DNA from: an uncultured Odoribacter sp.
GTDB lineage: Bacteria > Bacteroidota > Bacteroidia > Bacteroidales > Marinifilaceae
Reading direction: 5' to 3'
DNA length: 64,000 nt
Assembly (NCBI GenBank): GCA_900541415.1
Contig: UQJP01000003.1
Span: 1-64,000, forward strand
Part shown: one piece after another, positions 35,268 to 43,712 of the stretch
How positions within the stretch are numbered: position 1 is the first letter of the stretch
Layout of the letters: each line of letters begins with the position of its first letter
Notes under the pieces: generated by a model
The model's database searches: none
Told to the model about the DNA's origin: nothing
Seen by the model: the letters and a program-made list of their open reading frames with translations, nothing else
Position numbers and translations under genes: made by a program

Positions 35268-36311
35268 TTACTGAATATATAAATTACCATTCGACAATTC
35301 CAGGAAAACTTTTCCGGTATATTTAGGATCGCCTACGAATTTCGTTCCTACCACCATATTTCGTTCCGTTGTCGGACGGTCTTCCAGTTGCATCCCCCTC
35401 GGCAGATCCATCTTCAGGGACTTATTCCGTTTCACTTCCAGATTATAGCCTGCCCCTTCCATAAAAGTCAGCCCTACTTTCGTAAAAGACCCTTTCACCC
35501 GCACTTCTGAAAAATTAAAATGGATATTACGCACATTCATTTCCCCCATTTTCATATCCATATCCATAATATTCCCAATATCCTGCACCTCATACTTCGT
35601 AAAAGAAGAACTTCCGGTCAGATCCTCAATCTCACCCAGTTTCATTTCACCTCCCGAAGAACGAATATTCAACTTCTCAATAGATTCCAGATTCCCGCTG
35701 GTAGAACTGGTTTCCAACTTCACCAAATCACCCGATTCTATATGAATGGTAGAATTTTTGAAATTTCCGGTCATCGTCTCAACGCTCATTACATCAAAAC
35801 TTCCTTTGTCCTGCTTGATATAAAACTCCTCTCCCTTGATCGTATTGGCTTTAAAATTACCGTTACGAATATCTGCATTGACTTCACCTTCAAAAGTATC
35901 GATAAACACATTGCAATTAGAGCCGATCAAACGCAACTTAATGCCTTTCGGCACACTCACCTGATAATCGATTTGCAGGCTCACGCTGGTCAGGAATTGT
36001 TTGATCGCCATATCCTTTCCAAACTCCGTGCTGACATTCAAAGAAGCACTTCCTACATTCTCCTTAATGCTCACCAAATCCAACGCTTCATCCGCTTTTG
36101 CAGCAGTTTTGGCCGTAGCAGCAATATTTACCGACACCTGAATCTCATCCCCGTCCGTCTGTTCCACGTTGATCTGCCCGTAATCATTCGACAAAACCAA
36201 TTCGGTAAGCTTATCCTTTGGAAAAGTCTTTTCATATTTCTTTTCGCTGACTTCTGCATTCACCGTCACGCAGAACACCGCCATCAATAAAGCTGTTACA
36301 ATCCATTTCAT
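35268..36311 (-). CDS. Exported DUF4097-type beta-helix protein
   Basis: A 347-residue protein with a signal peptide (MKWIVTALLMAVFCVTVNA, cut before EVS). The mature part alternates short hydrophobic strands with Asn/Gly turns and repeats such as 'LNVSTEFG', 'GNFKANTIKGE', 'GSFDVMSVE' typical of putative adhesin / DUF4097 beta-helix proteins. Location is periplasm or outer-membrane surface. Function is unknown. I start at ATG 36311, 22 nt after the upstream gene; the open frame extends into that gene without good sequence. Last gene of the rplY cluster. Confidence 0.75.
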   Translation of the reverse strand: MKWIVTALLMAVFCVTVNAEVSEKKYEKTFPKDKLTELVLSNDYGQINVEQTDGDEIQVSVNIAATAKTAAKADEALDLVSIKENVGSASLNVSTEFGKDMAIKQFLTSVSLQIDYQVSVPKGIKLRLIGSNCNVFIDTFEGEVNADIRNGNFKANTIKGEEFYIKQDKGSFDVMSVETMTGNFKNSTIHIESGDLVKLETSSTSGNLESIEKLNIRSSGGEMKLGEIEDLTGSSSFTKYEVQDIGNIMDMDMKMGEMNVRNIHFNFSEVRVKGSFTKVGLTFMEGAGYNLEVKRNKSLKMDLPRGMQLEDRPTTERNMVVGTKFVGDPKYTGKVFLELSNGNLYIQ

Positions 36312-36333
36312 ACAATATCCGTTTAATTTATAT

Positions 36334-36897
36334 TTAGCCCTTATCATTTACCTCCTGTGCCGACTCCTCCTCTTCCATCTGCTTATATTTTGCAGCCAGA
36401 TAACCGATCATCTTACTGAACGACTCCATGGCCGTAGCCGTTTGAGGATTTATTTCCTTTTTCTGTAAGCGTAACAACAAATTCCCATACAATGCATTCA
36501 GAGCCAGTTCCACATCCGACACCTCATTCCCCACCTGCGACCTATTCCGAAATTCAACCAGATTCCCGGCGGCCATCGTTACAATCTGCTGATACCTCCG
36601 GTCATGAGCCTCATGTAATAAAAAAAAGTGTAATTCAGTCAGTTCATTCACCGTGTTTTTCAAAGGCTGGATGTGTCCCTGCTGCTCCACCTTCTCCGCT
36701 TTCATGATTGCAATGATATTATCATACCAATCATAAATTTCCTTTGCTTTCGCCTCATCCACCTGGAAACCTTTAACCACATGCTGGTTCACCAACTCCA
36801 TATTCAACTGAAATGCCCGGAGCATATCCTCCACTTGCCACATATACAGAATATATTCGGCAATATTACTCTTTTTTTTCTCTCTCGCAATTAACAC
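36334..36897 (-). CDS. DUF4924 family protein
   Basis: A 187-residue, mainly helical cytoplasmic protein beginning MLIAREKKKSNIAEYILYMWQVEDMLRA, which matches the conserved N-terminus of the Bacteroidetes DUF4924 family. The start codon is GTG (36895-36897); no nearby ATG preserves this N-terminus. Acidic C-terminus (MEEEESAQEVNDKG). Function unknown. It lies 18 nt after the S4-domain gene and 22 nt before the DUF4097 gene, so these are co-transcribed with translation-related genes. Confidence 0.8.
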   Translation of the reverse strand: MLIAREKKKSNIAEYILYMWQVEDMLRAFQLNMELVNQHVVKGFQVDEAKAKEIYDWYDNIIAIMKAEKVEQQGHIQPLKNTVNELTELHFFLLHEAHDRRYQQIVTMAAGNLVEFRNRSQVGNEVSDVELALNALYGNLLLRLQKKEINPQTATAMESFSKMIGYLAAKYKQMEEEESAQEVNDKG

Positions 36898-36915
36898 AAC
36901 AATTAATTTTAAGGA

Positions 36916-37314
36916 TTATTCTTCCGCCCCTTCCCAATCTTCATTTTTCAGCTTATCGATCATTCTCCGGTCACGTTTCGTGGGACGCCCCACTCCCCTG
37001 TCCCGGTATTCAAAACCGTAAGCTTTCACCGCATTCAGTAAAGCCAACGTTTCAGGCGGCGTTACATCCTCCACAAAATCAACAGCCAACTGGGCCGACA
37101 TCCGCTTGTCCGTCAGCTTTTTCACTAAATAGTGCCGTTCTATCGGCGGGATACGGACTTTCACCACCTCGCCTCCCTTCAACTCCCTGGAAGCTTTCAC
37201 ATGTACCTCCCCTATCGTGACATGCCCTTTACCGCACTCTTCTGCGGCCAAAGAACGGGTTTTAAAAATCCGTACAGCCCATAGCCATTTATCTATTCTG
37301 ACCTTTTCCTCCAT
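36916..37314 (-). CDS. S4 RNA-binding domain protein, Hsp15-like
   Basis: A 132-residue basic protein whose first 65 residues form an S4 domain (VRIDKWLWAVRIFKTRSLAAEEC, GHVTIGEVHVKASRELKGGE), followed by a basic tail (RDRGVGRPTKRDRRMIDKLK). Hsp15 (HslR) binds stalled 50S subunits carrying peptidyl-tRNA; location next to pth, which acts on peptidyl-tRNA, supports a related ribosome-rescue role here. This is inference from family and context. Confidence 0.88.
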   Translation of the reverse strand: MEEKVRIDKWLWAVRIFKTRSLAAEECGKGHVTIGEVHVKASRELKGGEVVKVRIPPIERHYLVKKLTDKRMSAQLAVDFVEDVTPPETLALLNAVKAYGFEYRDRGVGRPTKRDRRMIDKLKNEDWEGAEE

Positions 37315-37515
37315 AGTCTCTACTTACAATAAAAACTTTCTCCCCCTCTTCTCTCCCCCCGATTTATCCTGTGTTCGGGGCTTCATCCATTTCTTTTTAC
37401 TCTTCTCTTCCCGGCATCCTGCTCCAGCCGACAGCCACCTTCAACACTCCTTTCCTTTTCCTCTTCTTCTCCCCAGGCCGGAAAAAGCAAGCGTTCTTCA
37501 TTCTGCCTACCCCTA

Positions 37516-38079
37516 TTATTTTTTATTAAACAGATTCATTGTTTTTGTTATCCCGGTCAAAACACACGAAGTAATGATTTCCCCGCAACGCTCCAATAAA
37601 GACGGCAACTGTTCGGCTTCTTCTCCTTCCCAATGCCCCAGCACATAGTCGACCTGCTGTCCCCGGGCAAATTCGCTACCTATACCAAAACGTAAACGGG
37701 CATAAGAAGTTGTACCCAACAAAGCATTTATACTCTTCAGTCCGTTATGTCCGCCGTCGCTTCCCTGGGCACGTAAACGGAGCGTTCCGAAAGGTAAAGC
37801 CAAATCATCGACAATCACCAGCAAATCTTCCAAAGCCACTTTTTCCTTCTGCATCCAATAGCTAACGGCCTTGCCACTCAAATTCATATAAGTGTTGGGC
37901 TTCAACAAAACCAAAGTACGCCCTTTCAGTTTCACTTCACACACAGCACCGTAACGCATATCTTCAAAAACAGCATTGGACGCCTTAGCAAAGGCGTCCA
38001 ACACATTAAATCCGATATTATGTCGCGTATCCTGGTACTCAGGGCCAATATTACCTAACCCTACAATCAGATACTTCAT
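37516..38079 (-). CDS. pth: Peptidyl-tRNA hydrolase
   Basis: Releases peptides from prematurely dissociated peptidyl-tRNA. The 187-residue protein carries LIVGLGNIGPEYQDTRHNIGF at the N-terminus, which includes Asn10 equivalent and catalytic His (about 20), KPNTYMNLSG in the middle, and DDLALPFG and GSDGGHNGLKS further on. It follows rplY by 11 nt. A 201-nt gap separates it from the S4-domain gene; I see no further gene there. Confidence 0.97.
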   Translation of the reverse strand: MKYLIVGLGNIGPEYQDTRHNIGFNVLDAFAKASNAVFEDMRYGAVCEVKLKGRTLVLLKPNTYMNLSGKAVSYWMQKEKVALEDLLVIVDDLALPFGTLRLRAQGSDGGHNGLKSINALLGTTSYARLRFGIGSEFARGQQVDYVLGHWEGEEAEQLPSLLERCGEIITSCVLTGITKTMNLFNKK

Positions 38080-38090
38080 AAAATCTCAAA

Positions 38091-38663
38091 TTATTTCGAT
38101 TCCTGAGCTGCTGCTCTGGCTGCTCTGGTCAGTTTGATCTGTGCGATCACAACGTCTTTAGCATTCATAATCTCGAACTTGTCGAATGACAGGTCTTTCA
38201 CGCGGATTGATTTACCCAGTCCTAAATTAGTTACATCCAGCACCACTTCACCCGGCAGGTCAGCCAAAGGAGCTTTTACTTTCAATTTTCTCATAATCAG
38301 AGCCAATTTACCACCGGCCTGAACACCTTCTGCAAATCCCTGTAATTTAACAGGAACTTCGATAACAACAGGTTTATTTTCAGTAATCTGATAGAAATCG
38401 ATATGTAACACACGGTCGGTTACCGGATGAAACTGAATTTCTCTCATGACAGCAGAATAAGATTTGCCATCAACGTTCAAATTAATGGTGTATACAATCG
38501 GAGTGTACAATAATTTAGCCAGATCTTTTTCAGCTACAACAAAATGTACATTTTCAGCTCCACCATAAAGAACACAAGGCACTTTTCCTTCGTTTCTTAC
38601 AGCGATTGTAGCCTTCTTTCCTAAATCTTTTCTTCCTTCTGCTTTTAATTCAAATACTTGCAT
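38091..38663 (-). CDS. rplY: 50S ribosomal protein L25/general stress protein Ctc
   Basis: Binds 5S rRNA. The 190-residue protein is the two-domain TL5/CTC form: an N-terminal L25 fold (MQVFELKAEGRKDLGKKA, then VPCVLYGG) and a C-terminal beta domain with KVKAPLADLPGEVVLDVT. The tail is Ala/Lys-rich. It heads the operon with pth. A TATCTTTG -7 element on the minus strand lies at 38770-38777. Confidence 0.96.
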   Translation of the reverse strand: MQVFELKAEGRKDLGKKATIAVRNEGKVPCVLYGGAENVHFVVAEKDLAKLLYTPIVYTINLNVDGKSYSAVMREIQFHPVTDRVLHIDFYQITENKPVVIEVPVKLQGFAEGVQAGGKLALIMRKLKVKAPLADLPGEVVLDVTNLGLGKSIRVKDLSFDKFEIMNAKDVVIAQIKLTRAARAAAQESK

Positions 38664-38769
38664 GATAATTTTGTTTTGTGCTACTCAGAAACAAACCTTA
38701 GCTCCGGGGGTATAAGCCAGCCTGTTTCCCCATTACACCATTTTAAATCATTCCCCGTAAAACGACGCG

Positions 38770-38777
38770 CAAAGATA
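38770..38777 (-). promoter_or_regulatory. -7 element (TATCTTTG) for rplY-pth
   Basis: A perfect TAnnTTTG match about 107 nt before the rplY start, leaving a leader near 100 nt. It is divergent from the ferredoxin promoter 50 bp away. Confidence 0.6.
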
Positions 38778-38802
38778 AGTAAAAAGTTTTTTCCTACAAA
38801 AC

Positions 38803-38834
38803 TTTGCTTCTTTCAAATATTGGTTTTAATTTTG
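38803..38834 (+). promoter_or_regulatory. Ferredoxin gene promoter
   Basis: TTTG (38803-38806), a 20-bp spacer and TAATTTTG (38827-38834) match the Bacteroidetes consensus closely. Predicted leader is about 25 nt. Confidence 0.78.
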
Positions 38835-38864
38835 CCCATTATTAATCAATAAAACTATATAAAA

Positions 38865-39035
38865 ATGGCTTACGTAATATCAGATGACTGTATTTCTTGC
38901 GGATCATGCGAAGGAGAATGCCCGGTTGGTGCAATTTCTATGGGTGCTGATCATTATGAAATTGATGCAAACGCATGTACTGACTGCGGAACTTGTGCAG
39001 GGGTATGCCCGGTAGAAGCTATCAAACAGGCATAA
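38865..39035 (+). CDS. 2[4Fe-4S] ferredoxin
   Basis: A 56-residue electron carrier with two CxxCxxC...CP clusters: Cys9-x2-Cys12-x2-Cys15-x3-Cys19-Pro, and Cys38-x2-Cys41-x2-Cys44-x3-Cys48-Pro. The layout is that of clostridial-type low-potential ferredoxins, expected in a strict anaerobe. It has its own promoter and terminator and is not linked to a partner enzyme here. Confidence 0.95.
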   Translation: MAYVISDDCISCGSCEGECPVGAISMGADHYEIDANACTDCGTCAGVCPVEAIKQA

Positions 39036-39050
39036 TCGATAAAAAACATA

Positions 39051-39082
39051 AAAAAGCCGTTCCTCACAGAACGGCTTTTTTT
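39051..39082 (+). terminator. Terminator after the ferredoxin gene
   Basis: Stem AAAAAGCCGTTC/GAACGGCTTTTT with a 6-nt loop and T run, 15 nt after the stop. Confidence 0.9.
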
Positions 39083-39161
39083 ATATCCGAAAATATCTAA
39101 AGCAGTTCCCTCCTTATCAAATTTACGATCTAAAAATTTTTCCAAAGATAAAGAATGCGGT

Positions 39162-39689
39162 TTAAAAAATCACCTCATCCATTTTCACATCATGAATCTC
39201 TGCCGGAACTTCTTCCAATACCTGAAAAGGAAAACAAACTCCAATTTTCCAGGCTGTTGTCTTCTTTAAAATCTTATCATAATACCCCTTCCCCCGTCCC
39301 AATCGGTTTCCCTCCCGGTCAAAAGCGATTCCAGGCACCAAAATAAGATCGATACTTTCCAAAACCTCACACCTCATTCCGGTTGGCTCCAAAATCCCGA
39401 AACTCTCTCCCGGACTCATCCCCTCTTCCCCCTCATAATAAAAGATTTCCAATTCATCCCCTCTCACGCAAGGCAAAAGAAAAACCTTCTCGTTAGCCCA
39501 TTTCCGTATAAAGTCATGGGTATACACTTCATCGTCCATCGACCAGTAAACCAATACAGTCCCGGCTTCCCGGAAATGCGCGTTTTGCTCCACTTTCCGG
39601 CATACCTCCGCCGACATCGTCCGCTTTTCGTCCGATGAATAGCGTTCTTTTAATTCACGGACCAGTTTCCTGCATATTTTTTTATCCAT
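39162..39689 (-). CDS. 5-formyltetrahydrofolate cyclo-ligase
   Basis: Converts 5-formyl-THF to 5,10-methenyl-THF with ATP. The 175-residue protein begins with a basic helix (MDKKICRKLVRELKERY), has VYWSMDDEVYTHDF, and the conserved C-terminal block VPGIAFDREGNRLGRGKGYYDK containing the ATP-binding residues. I use ATG 39689; a GTG two codons upstream is the alternative. It lies downstream of gldB on the same strand (35 nt). Confidence 0.95.
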   Translation of the reverse strand: MDKKICRKLVRELKERYSSDEKRTMSAEVCRKVEQNAHFREAGTVLVYWSMDDEVYTHDFIRKWANEKVFLLPCVRGDELEIFYYEGEEGMSPGESFGILEPTGMRCEVLESIDLILVPGIAFDREGNRLGRGKGYYDKILKKTTAWKIGVCFPFQVLEEVPAEIHDVKMDEVIF

Positions 39690-39724
39690 AGTCACCCGTT
39701 TATATTCCGATCACTCCACACCGT

Positions 39725-40717
39725 TTAAGGCCGATAGGCAGCCACCCGCAAAATCTTGTGGTAATCCTGTTCTTTCATCAACTCCGGCAAAGTGATTTTC
39801 GCTTTCTTCATATATTCCTCCACAATACGCTCCCCCGTCCAAACAACTGCCCTACCCGGCGATTCCACAGGCATACCCGAAGTGTAAGGCGCATCGTTCA
39901 AATATTTCAGGATCAGCTTCTGCTGGGTGGAAAACAAATAATCGTTCTCGATCAGGAACCCCCATATCCGGCTCTCGTTATTCTCACACCATTCCAACTG
40001 CTCCCCGGAAAAACCTATAACCCGCCCAAATTCATAATCGGGCAAAATTTTGCGCAATAGATAAGTGATTTTTCCCTGATAAATCATACTGCTAATCAAA
40101 TCGTTCTTTTGAGGGCGAAAGATAAATTCCGCGCTAAGCCAACCCGTCAGGATGTCACGTACCATATCATTTCCGGTCATTTTCTCACGGGCATACATGG
40201 GAACCGGCACAGCAAGCATACTGTAAAACACACAATCCCCCAAATAATTATCCAAACTGATCCCGACTTCCGCACTATCCACTACCACCGACTGGTTGAA
40301 ACCGGAAATATGGGCATACATCCGGGGAATAACCTTATCGGGGAAATAATAAGCATAATAAGCCCAGGCATCCGATAAATCCTTTTCCTGAACAGCCAGG
40401 TCGGGATAACGAAATGCCACCGTATCGTAAACTTCACGGATAATCGTATCCTGCAAAAATAAAGACAGCAAATGCGGGAACATTGTATCGGACACCTGTC
40501 CCAACTGCAACACCCCTTCGGCATACACCTCAAAATAACGGCCATATTTATGATGGATCGAATCCACATCGGGCATCCGGGCATCCAATGCAAAAAGGTC
40601 ACGGTCTAAACGCAATATCTCTCGTTCCTGCCTCCATTTACTGACATCCGGCTTATCGCTTTCCCCACATCCCGTAGCCAGGCATAAAAAAATGATACAG
40701 GCAAATAAAAACTTCAT
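39725..40717 (-). CDS. gldB: GldB-type lipoprotein
   Basis: A 330-residue lipoprotein with signal peptide and lipobox ATG-Cys17. The body matches the GldB family: RLDRDLFALD near 36-45, YGRYFEVYAEGVL, and C-terminal conserved SPGRAVVWTGERIVEEYMKK. GldB was defined in Flavobacterium gliding motility, but homologs occur in non-gliding Bacteroidales, where the role is unclear. It is divergent from nadE, a linkage also seen in flavobacteria. A TATCTTTG -7 box for this gene lies on the minus strand at 40762-40769. Confidence 0.88.
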   Translation of the reverse strand: MKFLFACIIFLCLATGCGESDKPDVSKWRQEREILRLDRDLFALDARMPDVDSIHHKYGRYFEVYAEGVLQLGQVSDTMFPHLLSLFLQDTIIREVYDTVAFRYPDLAVQEKDLSDAWAYYAYYFPDKVIPRMYAHISGFNQSVVVDSAEVGISLDNYLGDCVFYSMLAVPVPMYAREKMTGNDMVRDILTGWLSAEFIFRPQKNDLISSMIYQGKITYLLRKILPDYEFGRVIGFSGEQLEWCENNESRIWGFLIENDYLFSTQQKLILKYLNDAPYTSGMPVESPGRAVVWTGERIVEEYMKKAKITLPELMKEQDYHKILRVAAYRP

Positions 40718-40761
40718 GACTTTTTTTAATTATTTTAATAACAAAAATCGTAATTTTACGG

Positions 40762-40769
40762 CAAAGATA
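40762..40769 (-). promoter_or_regulatory. -7 element (TATCTTTG) for gldB
   Basis: A perfect TAnnTTTG match on the minus strand, about 45 nt before the gldB start. Confidence 0.55.
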
Positions 40770-40887
40770 AACGTTGAAAGCCAAAATTTCCACGAATCGG
40801 GCAGTTTATTTCCCAAACAGCCTGACAATAAGAGAATAACCTATAACATCGGCTTTCAAAACCAAACCCAGTATAAAATCAAAAACT

Positions 40888-42456
40888 ATGCGGATAGCCA
40901 TACCACAGATAAATTATAAAACCGGAGACATTCAGGGGAATCGAGAAAAAATAATTCAGGCCATACAAAAAGCCCGGAAAGCGAAAGCGGAATTAGTTGT
41001 ATTTCCCGAATTAGCCGTGTGTGGAGCCTTATCGGAAGATTGGTTAGAAAGAGAGGATTTCATTCAGGAATGTCGCATGGCTGTGGAACAGATTGCTTCC
41101 CATTGCGGGCAGATCGCAGCCATTGTCGGCGCGCCGAATTTAGACAGTTCCAACGGAATCATGTATAATTCTGCCTATTTCATTCAGGACGGTGAAGTGG
41201 TTGACGGCGTTCACAAAACAATTTTAAGCGACTACGACCTCTTCCATGAAAGCCGTTATTTTGTAGGCGGAGAGGACAACACCCCTATCCGCTATAAAAA
41301 CAAAAACATCCGGATTCTATTCGATGAGTTTGAAGCGGAAGAAATCGATAAACAAGACCACCTGGTCATTTATATCGGAATCACCCCTTTCAGCGCTACC
41401 AGCTACAACGAACGGCATCAAACCTTATCGGCTCTGGCTCAAAAATACAGAAAACCTTTTTTTTCCGTTAATTACGTCGGAGCAGAGACCTCCGTCATCT
41501 TCGACGGCAATTCCACAGCCTATAATCCGCAAGGGCAACTGATCGCCCGCCTGAAAGCATTTGAAGAAGATTTTATCCTGATCGATTCCGACCAATTGGG
41601 CAAAATGCCTGCCGTAAAAAATATTCAGGACGATAAAATCACCCTGATTCATAAAGCATTGGTTTTAGGAGTCAAGGATTATTTCCAAAAAAACGGCTTC
41701 ACCACAGCAGTATTGGGCCTATCGGGCGGTATCGATTCGGCAGTGGTTGCCGCCTTAGCCGTAGAAGCTTTGGGGGCAGAAAATGTCAGAGGTTTGCTCA
41801 TGCCTTCCTGTTTTTCCACAGATCACTCCATACAGGATGCCCTCGATCTTGTAAAAAACACGGGCATCCGCCACGATCTGATTCCCATTAAGGACATTTA
41901 CGATCAATACCTGGGCTCTTTAAAAGATCAATTTAAAGACCAACCCTTTAATGTGGCGGAAGAAAACCTGCAAGCCCGTATCCGGGGAACTCTGGTAATG
42001 GCCATATCGAATAAATTCGGCAACATCCCCCTGAACACCTCCAATAAAAGCGAAGCGGCGGTCGGCTACGGCACCCTTTACGGCGACCTGTGTGGCTCAC
42101 TGGGAGTAATCGGCGACGTTTATAAATCGGACATCTTCAAGTTAGCACGCCACATTAACCGGGAACATGAAATCATCCCGGAGAACACCATAACCAAAGC
42201 CCCCTCCGCAGAATTACGTCCCGACCAAAAGGATCAGGACTCCCTGCCACCCTACAATGAATTGGATGCGATCTTAAAATTATACATAGAAGAAAATCTT
42301 TCTGCTCAAGCTATTATCGACAAGGGGCACAAGAAAGAGATTGTGGACAAAACGATAAGCATGGTGAAACGGAATGAATACAAGCGGGCACAATGCCCTC
42401 CGATACTCCGCGTCAGCGACAAGGCTTTCGGACAAGGGAGAAAATACCCATTTTAA
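40888..42456 (+). CDS. nadE: NAD+ synthetase with amidase-like N-terminal domain lacking the expected cysteine
   Basis: Amidates nicotinic acid adenine dinucleotide to NAD+. The 522-residue protein has an N-terminal nitrilase/glutaminase-like domain (about 1-250) and a C-terminal synthetase with the PP-loop LGLSGGIDSA at 276-285. In the first domain, Glu41 (FPEL) and Lys110 (VHKT) of the usual Glu-Lys-Cys triad are present. At the position of the family ICED motif the sequence reads ILFDEFE (143-149), and no Cys occurs between residue 73 and the synthetase domain. Glutamine hydrolysis therefore looks impaired and ammonia may be the direct nitrogen source. It is followed 24 nt later by a Crp-type regulator. 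Confidence 0.9.
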   Translation: MRIAIPQINYKTGDIQGNREKIIQAIQKARKAKAELVVFPELAVCGALSEDWLEREDFIQECRMAVEQIASHCGQIAAIVGAPNLDSSNGIMYNSAYFIQDGEVVDGVHKTILSDYDLFHESRYFVGGEDNTPIRYKNKNIRILFDEFEAEEIDKQDHLVIYIGITPFSATSYNERHQTLSALAQKYRKPFFSVNYVGAETSVIFDGNSTAYNPQGQLIARLKAFEEDFILIDSDQLGKMPAVKNIQDDKITLIHKALVLGVKDYFQKNGFTTAVLGLSGGIDSAVVAALAVEALGAENVRGLLMPSCFSTDHSIQDALDLVKNTGIRHDLIPIKDIYDQYLGSLKDQFKDQPFNVAEENLQARIRGTLVMAISNKFGNIPLNTSNKSEAAVGYGTLYGDLCGSLGVIGDVYKSDIFKLARHINREHEIIPENTITKAPSAELRPDQKDQDSLPPYNELDAILKLYIEENLSAQAIIDKGHKKEIVDKTISMVKRNEYKRAQCPPILRVSDKAFGQGRKYPF

Positions 42457-42480
42457 TCAAAACATCTTTATTTCGACTCC

Positions 42481-43200
42481 ATGTATACCATCACCGACAA
42501 CGACCTGCACGACAGCCTATGCCAAATCTGCATCGATAGCCCCCATTCGCTCCTATCGGAACTGGACGAAAACGCCAAACGGAAAATCATCGATACCACC
42601 GTATGCCTTTCCTATAAAAAGGGGGAATTGATCTATCAGGAAGGCAATATGCCCGTAGGACTATTGTGCCTGATCACCGGAAAAGTAAAAATATACAAGG
42701 AAGGAATCGGAGGACGCATACAGATCGTACGTATGGCAAAACCCATCGGCTTCATCGGCTACCGGGCATTTTTTGCCGAAGAAATACACATCGCTTCGGC
42801 AGAAGCCCTGGAGGACTCGATCATTTGCCGGATCAAAACAGAGCTAATCCTCGACATCGTCCGCAACACCCCGGAACTGGCCATGAGTATCATCCGGGCT
42901 TTAGCAACCGACCTGGGTTTCTCGAACCGCCGCACAGTGACCCTCACCCAAAAACACATCCGCGGACGACTGGCCGAAGCCTTGCTCGTACTCAAGGACA
43001 CCTACGGTTACGAAAGCGACGACTGTACCCTGAAAGTATGCCTCACCCGCGAAGACCTGGCGAACTTGTCCAACATGACCACCGCCAACGCCATCCGCAC
43101 CCTATCCAACTTTGCCTCAGAAGGCATCGTCAAACTAACCGGAAAAAAAATAAAAATCATCGATAAGGAAGGTTTGGAAGAAATCAATAATTTAGGCTAA
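42481..43200 (+). CDS. Crp/Fnr family transcriptional regulator
   Basis: A 239-residue regulator with a cyclic-nucleotide-binding-type beta barrel (about 35-135; KKGELIYQEGNMPVGLLCL) and a C-terminal winged HTH (LTREDLANLSNMTTANAIRTL near 188-208). A short N-terminal segment has two cysteines (Cys17, Cys20), but not a four-Cys Fnr cluster, so an Fe-S sensor is unproven. Ligand unknown. It is 24 nt downstream of nadE and probably co-transcribed. Codon use is GC-rich compared with the gene that follows. Confidence 0.9.
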   Translation: MYTITDNDLHDSLCQICIDSPHSLLSELDENAKRKIIDTTVCLSYKKGELIYQEGNMPVGLLCLITGKVKIYKEGIGGRIQIVRMAKPIGFIGYRAFFAEEIHIASAEALEDSIICRIKTELILDIVRNTPELAMSIIRALATDLGFSNRRTVTLTQKHIRGRLAEALLVLKDTYGYESDDCTLKVCLTREDLANLSNMTTANAIRTLSNFASEGIVKLTGKKIKIIDKEGLEEINNLG

Positions 43201-43712
43201 CATACTCATTGAATGCTAATCTTATCCTTTTACTGTTCTTAATATACGATCGACAAGAACTACTGATTTACAAACCTTGTACTATACACCTTTCTTCATA
43301 TCCGAACAATTAAAGTCAAACGACTTTAACAAATCATTTTTCTATCACAAACCCATTTCCCCTTCTCTGTACCCTATTTCATTCATTGTCTTTAAGGCGA
43401 TATAACCTACAAGAAAACCCATCCAACATTCTTATTGACCAACAACCATATACTTTGGCAACGATTTAACGCCCACACCATTCTTTGGGCTAAAAGGAAA
43501 CGGCTATAAATTCAGCAAGTCTTATCTGATAAGACTTTAAGGAACAAACTCTTTCCCTGATTTAAGTACGGAATAATAATAGATCATATTTACCCGTCAA
43601 TATATTTATATTGCAAGAATGGAATTTTTGAAAAAATGCGCATATTTGTAAAAGAAACATATCCATTGGCGGCGAGAAAAGGGTACTTTCTGACATCAAA
43701 GTTATAAAAATC
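43201..43712. other. Gene-free region upstream of the glycosidase lipoprotein
   Basis: This 512-nt AT-rich stretch contains no ORF I would call. It holds two inverted repeats: AAAGTC-AAAC-GACTTT at 43311-43326 and the longer AAGTCTTATC-T-GATAAGACTT at 43517-43537. A near-consensus -7 box (CATATTTG) lies at 43641-43648, 65 nt before the next gene. Confidence 0.5.
43517..43537. repeat. 21-nt palindrome, possible operator
   Basis: Perfect 10-bp inverted repeat AAGTCTTATC / GATAAGACTT around one central base, about 175 nt upstream of the glycosidase lipoprotein gene. No T run follows, so a terminator is unlikely. Confidence 0.5.
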
